A DNA stretch of 64,000 nucleotides, from NCBI GenBank assembly GCA_947474705.1, contig CANJJS010000001.1, positions 1 through 64,000 on the forward strand, read 5' to 3'. The first letter of the stretch is position 1, and the number at the start of each line of letters is the position of its first letter. Both the position numbers and the translations under genes were made by a program. The DNA is from Acetobacteraceae bacterium (GTDB lineage: Bacteria > Pseudomonadota > Alphaproteobacteria > Acetobacterales > Acetobacteraceae). Under the pieces are notes generated by a model. The model saw nothing but the letters and a program-made list of their open reading frames with translations, was not told where the DNA came from and did not search any database. This document shows positions 7,673 through 15,371 of the stretch, piece by piece.

Positions 7673-8631
7673 CAGGCGGCCATCCGCCGGAACGCGTCCA
7701 GGCTGCCCGCGTGGATCAGTTCGCCCGGAAGCTGATGGCCGACGATTTCTTCCGCCATACGGCCCACTTCGATCAGCTTGTCGAGATCGACGCCCGTGGA
7801 AATGCCCATTTCCTCGCACAGCATGACCAGTTCCTCGGTGCAGATATTGCCCGCCGCCTTGGGTTGTCCGGCGAAGGGGCAGCCGCCCAGCCCGCCGACG
7901 GTGGAATCGAAGCGTGTCACGCCCATTTTCATGCCGGCATGGGCGTTGGCCACGGCGAGGCCGCGGGTGTCGTGCAGATGGAGCGAGATTTTCATGTCGG
8001 GCCAACGCTCGCGCACCGCGCCGACGGTGCGTTCGATGCGGATGGGGGTCGCCCATCCCATGGTGTCGGCGAGGGAGAAGAGTTCGATTTTCGAACCGGT
8101 TTCCTCGGCGATTTTCATGCCGTCTTCCAGGGTGGAGATCACGGTCGCGGGGGAGATGTCGCCCTGGTAGTTGCAACCGAAAGCGGCCATGACGCCGACG
8201 CGGAGCACGGGAATGCCGTAGGACAGGTGCATCTCGGCGTGACGCTTCATCGCCGCGATGTTTTCCTCCGGCGTGCGGTTCAGGTTCTTTTTGGTGAAGC
8301 CGGCGGAGGCGGTCAGCGAGATCGAGCCCGTGATGGTCAGACGGTCCTTGAATTTGAGGGCGCGGTCGAGGCCGTTGCCGTTGAAATAAAGTCCCGTGTA
8401 TTCGACGCCGGGTTTCGGGGTGAAGCCGGCGGCCACGGCCTCCGCGTCGGCCCACCCGGGCACGACGCGGGGGGAGACGAAGGAGCAGGCCTGAATGTGG
8501 TGCAGGCCGGTTTCCGACAGCGCGTCGATCAGGCGGATTTTATCGGCGCTGGAGATCGGGCCGGGTTCGATCTGAAAGCCTTCGCGCGGGCCTTCCTCGT
8601 GGATTTCGACGGATTTCGGCAGGTCGGACAT
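7672..8631 (-). CDS. Hydroxymethylglutaryl-CoA lyase family protein
   Basis: This 319-residue DRE-TIM metallolyase begins with the E-E-G-P-R-E-G-F substrate/metal motif, where classical HMG-CoA lyase has D-G-L/P-R-D. It carries the H-L-H-D-T-R-G metal-binding strand and the signature GLGGCPFAG with its active-site cysteine. The family cleaves 3-hydroxy-3-methyl acyl-CoAs to acetyl-CoA or a related CoA product and a keto acid. The flanking CoA-transferases in the same direction (7672 overlap; 8661 stop 29 bases upstream) suggest a CoA-transferase/lyase module such as citramalyl-CoA or HMG-CoA-like cleavage. The exact substrate is not determined by sequence. Confidence 0.85.
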   Translation of the reverse strand: MSDLPKSVEIHEEGPREGFQIEPGPISSADKIRLIDALSETGLHHIQACSFVSPRVVPGWADAEAVAAGFTPKPGVEYTGLYFNGNGLDRALKFKDRLTITGSISLTASAGFTKKNLNRTPEENIAAMKRHAEMHLSYGIPVLRVGVMAAFGCNYQGDISPATVISTLEDGMKIAEETGSKIELFSLADTMGWATPIRIERTVGAVRERWPDMKISLHLHDTRGLAVANAHAGMKMGVTRFDSTVGGLGGCPFAGQPKAAGNICTEELVMLCEEMGISTGVDLDKLIEVGRMAEEIVGHQLPGELIHAGSLDAFRRMAA

Positions 8632-8660
8632 GGTTCGGGCCCTTTTTTCGAAGTTGGGGG

Positions 8661-9848
8661 TCAGATGGTTTTGGCGGTTTTGAAGCCGGCGATGTCGGTT
8701 TCGGAATAGCCGAGTTCGGTCAGAATTTCGTTGTTATGCTGCCCGAACATCGGCGGCGGGCGGTCCACTTTTGGACCGTTATGGGCGAATTTGAAGGCGG
8801 CGACAGGCACGGTGAACGACCCAGTCACGCCCGGCGCGGTTTCGTGTTTGTGCAGAAATCCACGGCTGGCGATCTGCGGGTCGGCCAAGGCCTCGCCCAT
8901 GGTGCGGACGCGAGACGCCGGGACGTGACGTTCCTGGAACCAATCCTCCCACTCCGCCGCGGTGCGGGTCAGCATCAGCTCCGTCAGCACCTGGGTTTCG
9001 TTGGCGTAATCGTCGTGCCGCTCGTCGTTGGTTTTCTTCACCAGATCGGGCCGCTCGATCGCCCGCCACAACCGCGCCTGCTGGCGCAGGTTGGAGGCGC
9101 CGATCATCAGCATCCCGTCCTTGGTCTGATACGCCTGGCTCGTCGCATGCGCCATTTTGTTGCCCGAGGGCTTCGGGTGCACGCCATTCCGCAAATACCC
9201 CGTCGCGAGACTCGCCTGAAGCATCAACGCGACATCCAGCATCGCCATATCGATGCGCTGGCCCATGCCCGTGCGCTCCCGCTGGAACAAGGCGGCCGAC
9301 AGCGCATAGGCGCCCATCGTTCCCGTCGCGTAATCGATCGCCGGGGCGCCGATCTTGATTGGGTTTTCCGTCGGCGAACCGGTGCTGGCCATGATCCCCG
9401 AGGTCGACTGGATCACGTGATCGTAAGCCGTGCGTTCCCGCTTCGGCCCGCCCTGCCCAAAGGCGGAAAACGACGCATAGATCAGCTTCGGATTGATCTT
9501 TCGAAGATCCTCGTAGCCTAGACCCAGAGCCTCGAACGCGCCGGGCCGGTAATTTTCCACCAGGACATCCGCCGTCGCCACCAGCTTCTTCAGGATTTCG
9601 CGGCCCTGCTCCGACTTCAAATTCAGCGTGATCGCCCGCTTGTTGGAGCCCTGAGTCAGAAACCCCGTGCCCATGCCAGCGTGATTAAGAACGTTGTCGG
9701 TGCCGGAATCCCGGCTTTGATCGGGATCGCTCGGGTCTTCCACTTTGATCACGTCCGCGCCCATCAACCCCAACTGATAGGCCGCGAACGGACCCGCCAG
9801 CACATGGGTGATGTCGATGACGCGGATGCCTTCGAACGGGCGTTGCAT
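8661..9848 (-). CDS. CaiB/BaiF family (class III) CoA-transferase
   Basis: The 395-residue protein begins MQRPFEGIRVIDITHVLAGP and has the LGMGADVIKVEDP-like segment (LMGADVIKVEDP), V-E-N-Y-R-P-G-A, and an A-Y-D-H-V-I-Q region where the catalytic aspartate is expected. It lies 29 bases upstream of the lyase gene and is likely the first gene of a three-gene unit with 7672-8631 and 6455-7672. Two different family III transferases around one lyase suggest one activates the acid and the other recycles CoA from the product, as in itaconate-type pathways; that is inference. A GGAG precedes the ATG. Confidence 0.87.
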   Translation of the reverse strand: MQRPFEGIRVIDITHVLAGPFAAYQLGLMGADVIKVEDPSDPDQSRDSGTDNVLNHAGMGTGFLTQGSNKRAITLNLKSEQGREILKKLVATADVLVENYRPGAFEALGLGYEDLRKINPKLIYASFSAFGQGGPKRERTAYDHVIQSTSGIMASTGSPTENPIKIGAPAIDYATGTMGAYALSAALFQRERTGMGQRIDMAMLDVALMLQASLATGYLRNGVHPKPSGNKMAHATSQAYQTKDGMLMIGASNLRQQARLWRAIERPDLVKKTNDERHDDYANETQVLTELMLTRTAAEWEDWFQERHVPASRVRTMGEALADPQIASRGFLHKHETAPGVTGSFTVPVAAFKFAHNGPKVDRPPPMFGQHNNEILTELGYSETDIAGFKTAKTI

Positions 9849-9917
9849 GACGGCTCCTCCAGATTTCCGGGCGGGAAGGTGCTACCTTGCCCCGGTGCCG
9901 TCAACGGGCTTGGATGG

Positions 9918-10167
9918 ATGGGGAGGCGCCGGGGCTCTGCCCCGGACCCCGCGAGGGGCTTTGCCCCTTCGAACCTCACCAGGGCGGGGGCCCTGGACCC
10001 GTTTAATGGGGGAGGTGAAGCAGGGGGGCCTACTCGGACGTTGAAACGTCTTCGATGGCCCCCCTGCTTCACCTCCCCCAAAAGAATGGCATCCAAGGCC
10101 CTGCCTTGGCGGGGTCGAGGGGCAGCGCCCCCGTGGGGTCCGGGGCAAAGCCCCGGCGTCTCCCCAT
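9918..10167. repeat. Giant palindromic repeat, copy A (~250 bp)
   Basis: The segment starts ATGGGGAGGCGCC and ends in its inverse (GGCGTCTCCCCAT), so it is an imperfect inverted repeat along its whole length. The centre is a perfect 23-bp stem (10008-10030 with 10057-10079) around a 26-base loop holding CGGACGTTG. Outer arms contain GGGGCTCTGCCCC-type palindromes. It fills the gap between two divergently transcribed genes. A second copy with base-paired changes lies at 36977-37273. No reading frame in it looks genuine. Confidence 0.85.
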
Positions 10168-10190
10168 CGTCCAAACCCGAGGAGGAATCC

Positions 10191-10961
10191 ATGCCAGTCG
10201 ATCTGAAAATCGAAGGCGCCGTCGCCAAGGTCATCTTGAACCGGCCCGAACGCCTGAACGCTCTGACCTGGGAAATGCGCCAGCAACTGCGCGAGCATTT
10301 TTCCGAATTACGCTTCAACGACGCCGTCCGCGCCATCATCGTCACGGGCGAGGGCCGCGCCTTCTGCACGGGCGCCGATGTCGGCGGCATGGAGCGCAAG
10401 GAACTCCGCGGCGAGCGCGAGAAGCTGCAACAGGGCAGCCATTCCTACATGCGGGTGCTGACGGCGATCGAAAAGCCGGTGATCGCGGCTGTCCGTGGGC
10501 CGACCGTGGGCATCGGCTGGAGCATCGCGATGGCCTGCGACATGATTGTCGCGTCGGAGACCGCGCGGTTCTCGCAGATTTTCCGCCGGATCGGCCTCGC
10601 CCCGGATGGCGGGGCGATCTGGTTTCTGTCGAAACGGATTGGCATCGCGCGGGCGAAGGAGCTGGTGTTCACGGGCCGGTTCGTGGACGCGCAGGAGGCT
10701 TTGTCCTGGGGTCTCGTGAATTCCGTGGTGCCGGACGGGGATCTGATGGCGAAGGCGGAGGAACTGGCGGCCGATCTCGCGTCGGGTCCGACCTTCGCGT
10801 TCGGGATGGCGAAGAAGATGTTCTCGATGGCGAACAGCACGTACGAGGATTTTCTCGATGTCGAGAGTCTCGTGCAGCCGCAGTTGGGCCAGACCGCCGA
10901 TCATAAGGAAGGCGTCGCGGCCTTCAAGGAAAAGCGTCAGCCGAAGTTTCAGGGGCGCTGA
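10191..10961 (+). CDS. Enoyl-CoA hydratase/isomerase family protein
   Basis: This 256-residue crotonase-fold protein begins after a strong GAGGAGGAATCC. It has NRPERLNAL at the N-terminus, an oxyanion-hole strand F-C-T-G-A-D-V-G-G-M, and A-A-V-R-G-P-T-V-G-I-G as the second backbone motif. At the usual catalytic glutamate positions the sequence reads F-R-R-I-G-L-A-P-D-G-G, so an aspartate replaces the second glutamate seen in true hydratases. It may therefore be an isomerase or other crotonase. It is divergent from the CoA-transferase unit and convergent with the ThDP enzyme. A role in acyl-CoA conversion is probable; the substrate is unknown. Confidence 0.87.
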   Translation: MPVDLKIEGAVAKVILNRPERLNALTWEMRQQLREHFSELRFNDAVRAIIVTGEGRAFCTGADVGGMERKELRGEREKLQQGSHSYMRVLTAIEKPVIAAVRGPTVGIGWSIAMACDMIVASETARFSQIFRRIGLAPDGGAIWFLSKRIGIARAKELVFTGRFVDAQEALSWGLVNSVVPDGDLMAKAEELAADLASGPTFAFGMAKKMFSMANSTYEDFLDVESLVQPQLGQTADHKEGVAAFKEKRQPKFQGR

Positions 10962-10969
10962 GACGCGGT

Positions 10970-10994
10970 CCCGGCCTGGACGATCCAGGCCGGG
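10970..10994. terminator. 10-bp hairpin between convergent genes
   Basis: CCCGGCCTGG, loop ACGAT, then CCAGGCCGGG lies between the hydratase stop (10961) and the ThDP-enzyme stop (11007). No T-run follows. Likely a bidirectional transcription or mRNA 3'-end signal. Confidence 0.5.
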
Positions 10995-11006
10995 CCTCGC
11001 GACGCG

Positions 11007-12635
11007 TCAGGTCACCCGCACGACGGGCGACGGAATGCTCTCGATCATCACGTTGATGCAGGCCGGTTTCCCGCTGGCCAGCGCGCGTTCGACGGCGCCC
11101 GCGATGTCGGACACTTTCGTCACCAGTTCGCCATGTCCACCCATGCCCGCGACCGCCAGATCGTAGCGGGTCGGATCGAGCTCGCACCCAAAGGTCCGGT
11201 TCGGACCGTAGTCGCGCACCTGCAAATTATATTCCGCGTTCCAGCGGCAATCCGTGCCGACGACCGCGATATACGGCAGGTTCAGCCGCACGGCGGTCTC
11301 GAATTCCGACATATGGAACCCGAACGTTCCGTCCCCGAGCACCGCGAAAATCGGCGCCGATTTTTCCACCGCGCGCGCCCCGCCCGCCATGGGCAAAGAC
11401 GAACCGATGGAGCCGGTGACGCCGTTGATCATCCTCCGCGGATTCGGCAGCATCGCCTGGCCCCATTGGGCGAACTCGCCGCCGTCGCAGATGAGAACCG
11501 TGTCCGGGTGGCGATCGACATAGGGCCGCAGCGCGGTGAACAATTCCGCCGGGTGTAGTTTTCCTTCGGTCTTCGACGTCATCGTGCCCCAGTCCGCCGG
11601 CCGCTTCCGCATTAAACCGTGCGCGGTCTCCAGCCAGGCGCGATCCCGGCCCGACCCAAGCCGCATCAGCTTCTGCGCCGCGGGCATCGTGTCGGCCAGG
11701 CAGCCGAATGCGAAGCGCGCGCCCAGTTCCCGCGCGGCACGGTCCAGCAGCGCGCCAGAGGGATCGATCGCGACAAACGCCGCCGCCGGATTCACCGGTG
11801 CTCCGCCCAGTTTCAGGGTGAAGTCGAGCGCCTTGCCCAGAAGCACGATCAAATCGGCCTGCCGCGCGACCTCCGCGAAATTGCCGGCCGAGGCATCGTT
11901 AAACCCGCGCACCGAATCCATGATGACGGTGGGCACGCCCAGCGTCGCTTCCAGCCGGTCGCGGATCGCGTGCCCGGTGCGGTTGGCGAAGCGTGGCGCG
12001 GCAAGAATCAGCGGCTTTTTCGCCTCCCCGATCATCGACAGTATCGCCCTCGCGGCCGCGTCGTGCAGCGCGATGGGCCTGTCGGAAAAATCGCTGGCGG
12101 AGGGCCAGACCACCGCCTCTTCCGGCACGCTGGCGTCCAGAATGTCGGACGGCAGGCTGAGATGCACCGGGCCCGGACGGCCGGAGGTGGCGAGGCGGAT
12201 GGCTTTGGCGACATCCATGCCCACGGTCGCCGTGTTCGTGGCCATCCAGGACGCCTTGGTCACCGGCGCGGCCATTTCGACCTGCTTCAGTTCCTGAAAG
12301 CCGCCGCGGCCCAATTGATCTGTTTCGGTATGGCCCGACATCAGCACCATCGGCGATTCCTGGCCAAGGGCGGTGAACAGCGCGCCGACCGCGTTGGCGT
12401 GGCCGGGACCGCCGGTGACCCAGGCGATGCCGGGCTTGCCGGTCAGGCGGCCGAAGGCGTCGGCCATGTGCACCGTCGCGGCCTCGTGCCGCACATGCGA
12501 CAATTCCAGCTTGCTGTCGATCGCCGCGTCGAACAACGACATGATGTGGTTGCCGGACAGCGTGAAAATCGTCGTGTGACCGGCCCGCTCCAACGTCTTG
12601 ATGACGATGTCGGCGCCGCGCAGAGTCGTTGCCAT
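11007..12635 (-). CDS. Thiamine-diphosphate-dependent enzyme, acetolactate synthase/acyl-CoA lyase-like
   Basis: The 542-residue protein has the three domains of the pyruvate-oxidase-like ThDP superfamily. The PYR domain carries the ThDP-activating glutamate (R-H-E51-A-A-T-V-H-M-A-D-A). The central domain is a Rossmann-like fold. The PP domain has the Mg-ThDP motif from G-D-G-T-F-G-F to T-D-C-R-W-N, with Thr-Asp-Cys in place of the more usual N-N. The family includes acetolactate synthase, benzoylformate decarboxylase, oxalyl-CoA decarboxylase and 2-hydroxyacyl-CoA lyase. Setting among CoA enzymes favours a lyase or decarboxylase over a biosynthetic role. The start at 12635 follows GGAAGAG; longer in-frame starts overlap the SDR gene. 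It is 58 bases downstream of that gene and likely co-transcribed. Confidence 0.8.
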   Translation of the reverse strand: MATTLRGADIVIKTLERAGHTTIFTLSGNHIMSLFDAAIDSKLELSHVRHEAATVHMADAFGRLTGKPGIAWVTGGPGHANAVGALFTALGQESPMVLMSGHTETDQLGRGGFQELKQVEMAAPVTKASWMATNTATVGMDVAKAIRLATSGRPGPVHLSLPSDILDASVPEEAVVWPSASDFSDRPIALHDAAARAILSMIGEAKKPLILAAPRFANRTGHAIRDRLEATLGVPTVIMDSVRGFNDASAGNFAEVARQADLIVLLGKALDFTLKLGGAPVNPAAAFVAIDPSGALLDRAARELGARFAFGCLADTMPAAQKLMRLGSGRDRAWLETAHGLMRKRPADWGTMTSKTEGKLHPAELFTALRPYVDRHPDTVLICDGGEFAQWGQAMLPNPRRMINGVTGSIGSSLPMAGGARAVEKSAPIFAVLGDGTFGFHMSEFETAVRLNLPYIAVVGTDCRWNAEYNLQVRDYGPNRTFGCELDPTRYDLAVAGMGGHGELVTKVSDIAGAVERALASGKPACINVMIESIPSPVVRVT

Positions 12636-12661
12636 TTGGTCTCTTCCCCCCAGAAAAAGTC

Positions 12662-12681
12662 CGGGGGGCCGAAGCCCCCCG
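12662..12681. repeat. Hairpin between SDR and ThDP-enzyme genes
   Basis: CGGGGGGC, loop CGAA, then GCCCCCCG forms an 8-bp stem just after the SDR stop and before the ThDP-enzyme start. It might attenuate read-through or stabilise the upstream mRNA. Confidence 0.4.
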
Positions 12682-12693
12682 TTTCGGAGCCGA

Positions 12694-13605
12694 TCAGATC
12701 GGATCCCAGGCATAAACGTCGCGGGTCCGTTCCAGCGGCGTGAAGGCCTTCTCCACCGCCGGCAGCCAATGCTCGGCCAGCTTCTCGGGGTTCCAGCCAT
12801 CGGGCCGCGCCATGATGCGGATCGGGCGAGGCTGGTTGTACAGGTAGATTTCGTTGCCACGAACACCGAAAATCTGACCCGACACATTCGCCGCCGCGTC
12901 GGTCCCGAGGAACGCGATCAACTGCGCGATGTGATCCGGACGGGTCCGTTGCGCGCGCGCCGCGAGCTGCTCTTCCGTCTGGCCGGGCACCGTTTCGATC
13001 ATGCGGCTGAACGCATGCGGCCCAATGCAGTTGGACCGGATGTGGTAGCGCTGCATGTCCATCGCGATGTTGCGCGACAGGCCGGCGATGCCAAGCTTGG
13101 CGGCGCCATAGTTCACCTGGCCCACGGATCCGATCAGACCGGACGTGGACGTGATGTGAACGAAACAGCCGCTCTCCTGCTTACGGAAATGCGTCACCGC
13201 CGCGCGGCTGACATAGAAGGCGCCATAAAGATGGACCTTCATGACAGCGTCGAATTCTTCCGGAGACATATAGTGGAACATGCGGTCGCGCAGAATGCCC
13301 GCGTTGTTCACGACCATATCGATACGCCCGAACGTATCCACCGCCTGCTTCACCATCGCCTGGGCGTCGTCCCAGCTCGCGACCGATCCGCCATTCGCGA
13401 CCGCGCGGCCCGCGCCATGCGCCTGCGTGATCTCCGCGACAACGCGCGCGGCCGGCCCATCGTCCTGACCTTCGCCCGTCACGCTCGCGCCGACGTCGTT
13501 GACAACGACCTGCGCGCCATTCGCGGCCAGAGCGATCGCGGTCGCGCGGCCAATCCCGCCACCCGCGCCCGTGACGACGGCGACCTTGCCATCCAACATA
13601 CCCAT
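12694..13605 (-). CDS. Short-chain dehydrogenase, MFE-2-like, paralogue of the 4.5 kb SDR
   Basis: This 303-residue SDR has TGAGGGIG (12-19), N-N-A-G-I-L-R-D (100-107), Y166-G-A-A-K170 and the same C-terminal extension ending in Y-A-W-D-P-I as the 4483-5397 protein (F-S-W-D-P-V). The two are clearly paralogous over the full length. MFE-2-type members oxidise (3R)-hydroxyacyl-CoA. A strong AGGAGG precedes the ATG at 13605; an upstream in-frame start at 13626 would bury that site. It leads the ThDP-enzyme gene in one transcription unit, so the two enzymes probably act in sequence on one CoA ester. Substrate unknown. Confidence 0.87.
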   Translation of the reverse strand: MGMLDGKVAVVTGAGGGIGRATAIALAANGAQVVVNDVGASVTGEGQDDGPAARVVAEITQAHGAGRAVANGGSVASWDDAQAMVKQAVDTFGRIDMVVNNAGILRDRMFHYMSPEEFDAVMKVHLYGAFYVSRAAVTHFRKQESGCFVHITSTSGLIGSVGQVNYGAAKLGIAGLSRNIAMDMQRYHIRSNCIGPHAFSRMIETVPGQTEEQLAARAQRTRPDHIAQLIAFLGTDAAANVSGQIFGVRGNEIYLYNQPRPIRIMARPDGWNPEKLAEHWLPAVEKAFTPLERTRDVYAWDPI

Positions 13606-13687
13606 TTGCGTTTTCCTCCTTAACAATCGGAACGGCGGGGAGAATGCGTCAGGACGGGTCCCGTGTCATCCTCCCCCAGCCGCGGGG

Positions 13688-14479
13688 TCAGATCCCGTTG
13701 CCGTGCATGAAATAATGGATCGCCTGCGCCATCGTCCCCGGCGTCTGAACGGAGGCGAAATGGCCGGTGTTCAACTCCAGAAATTCCGCGCCGGGAACCT
13801 GCTTCGACATCGGCTCGATCGCCGAAGGCGGCCGCAACGAATCGTGACGGCCCGCGGTAAGAAGCGCCGGACACGCGACTTTCGACAACTCGCCCGTGAT
13901 GTCGTTGTTCGCGAGCATCCGGTTGATCGCCGCGAAACTCTGGGGGTCGTTGCCCAACCAGCGCGCGCGGAATGCCTCGAACACCGCCTGGTTGTGGCGG
14001 ACAACCGGCGGATACGACGCGGCGAGGCTGGTCTCCACCACGCTCCGCATGCCCCCGGCCTCCACCGACGCGGCGCGATCCAAAGACGCCTGCCGCCGGT
14101 CCGGCGCCGCGCCCGTCGCGGGCCCGTGCAACACCAGCGCGCCGGCACGGTCGGGATACCGAACGGCGAAATGCATGGCGATCGCGCCGCCCACGGCGAT
14201 GCCGGCGAGCCCGACCTTGCCCTGAATATTCAGCGCATCGAGCAAGCCCTTGATATCGTCGGCCATGTCGTCCCAGGACACCGTACCCTGGATTTTCTCC
14301 GACAATCCGGCCCCGCGCGTATCGAACCGCAGCACGCGGCGGCTGTTGTTCAGCCCCCCCAACCCCTGGTCCCAACTGTCCAGCGTCCCGCCCATTTCAT
14401 GGACCAGGACCAGCGTCGAGGCGCCGCTCCCGGTCAGGTCGTAGCGCAGCCCGACCCCGTTGACTTCGATCCAGTTCAT
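13688..14479 (-). CDS. Alpha/beta hydrolase fold protein lacking the nucleophile serine
   Basis: The 263-residue protein resembles 3-oxoadipate enol-lactonase-type hydrolases: L-V-H-E-M-G-G oxyanion turn, R-F-D-T-R-G-A-G, an acid turn at G-R-H-D-S-L, and the catalytic-histidine segment N-T-G-H-F. At the nucleophile elbow it reads G93-I-A95-V-G-G instead of G-x-S-x-G, so the serine is alanine. The codon is GCC and unambiguous. It could be a non-hydrolytic member (cofactor-free oxygenases and lyases of this fold also alter the triad) or an inactivated copy. It sits 82 bases upstream of the SDR gene in the same direction and may be first in that operon. Confidence 0.8.
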   Translation of the reverse strand: MNWIEVNGVGLRYDLTGSGASTLVLVHEMGGTLDSWDQGLGGLNNSRRVLRFDTRGAGLSEKIQGTVSWDDMADDIKGLLDALNIQGKVGLAGIAVGGAIAMHFAVRYPDRAGALVLHGPATGAAPDRRQASLDRAASVEAGGMRSVVETSLAASYPPVVRHNQAVFEAFRARWLGNDPQSFAAINRMLANNDITGELSKVACPALLTAGRHDSLRPPSAIEPMSKQVPGAEFLELNTGHFASVQTPGTMAQAIHYFMHGNGI

Positions 14480-14548
14480 GGTGAACGCTCCTGTTTCATC
14501 CCTGCCGCCAGCCTAAACCGGGCGGCTGTTTTCGTGAAGGTTCGCCCG

Positions 14549-15178
14549 ATGTCCGCTCCGATGATTTTGCACTGGTCGCCGCGTTCTCCTTACGTCAGGA
14601 AAACGATGATCGCGGTGCACGAGATGGGGCTTGCCGACCGTATCCGCACCGTGCGCACCGTTGTCGGCGGCACCACGCCGCACGCGGAACTCATGACGAT
14701 CAATCCGCTGGGGAAAATTCCCACTCTCGAAGTTGGCGACGGCACCGTTCTCTACGACTCGCCCGTTGTCATCGAATATTTGGACGGGCTGCACGACGGC
14801 CCGAAACTCTTTCCGGCGTCCGGTCCCGAACGATGGACCGCGCTCCGCCGTCATGCCTTGGGTCAGGGGATGCTGGACGCGTCTTTGGCGCTGCTGTCCG
14901 AGGGGTTCCGTCCCGCCGAACGGCAGTCGGAACCGCACAAAGATCTCTGGCGCGCCAAGGTCCGGGCCTGTCTCGACGCCCTGGAAACAGAGGCGGACTC
15001 GCTTGCCGCCGGCGCCTTCACCGTTGGTCATCTCGCGATCGGCGTCGCGCTCGCTTATCTCGATTTCCGGTTTGGCGAAGTGGCCTGGCGCACCGGGCAT
15101 CCGAAGCTGGCGGCCTGGCACGAGTCCTTCAATGCGCGCGCCTCGGTATTGGCGAATCCGGTGGTGGACGACCGCTGA
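14549..15178 (+). CDS. Glutathione S-transferase family protein
   Basis: This 209-residue protein has a thioredoxin-like N-terminal domain (W-S-P-R-S-P-Y-V-R-K with the glutathione-contact Ser, and N-P-L-G-K-I-P-T-L as the cis-proline turn). A Y-D-S-P-V-V-I-E-Y-L helix and a shortened all-helical C-terminal domain follow. It is most like the beta/zeta-type bacterial GSTs that conjugate or isomerise electrophiles. Start 14549 has GAAGG about 9 bases upstream; a large in-frame extension upstream overlaps the hydrolase on the other strand and is rejected. It is divergent from the hydrolase gene. Substrate unknown. Confidence 0.85.
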   Translation: MSAPMILHWSPRSPYVRKTMIAVHEMGLADRIRTVRTVVGGTTPHAELMTINPLGKIPTLEVGDGTVLYDSPVVIEYLDGLHDGPKLFPASGPERWTALRRHALGQGMLDASLALLSEGFRPAERQSEPHKDLWRAKVRACLDALETEADSLAAGAFTVGHLAIGVALAYLDFRFGEVAWRTGHPKLAAWHESFNARASVLANPVVDDR

Positions 15179-15371
15179 TCGCCGCGCGCGAAGCGGGTGT
15201 GCGGGTGGGTTGTCGCGCCCAAAATTTGTTTTTATCGTCGCTTCAGAGGGCCAGCAACTGCCTGCTCGATGCCGGGCCGCGGCGATTGAACTCTGTCATG
15301 GCAGCGCGCGAGGCCGCCAGACGAACCCGTGCGTAACGCGATAACTGAACGGCATTCGGGAGAAACCGCAC

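Noticed and set aside
9918-10190. Short open frames inside the giant repeat
   Set aside because: They follow the palindrome symmetry on both strands and have no ribosome site of their own.
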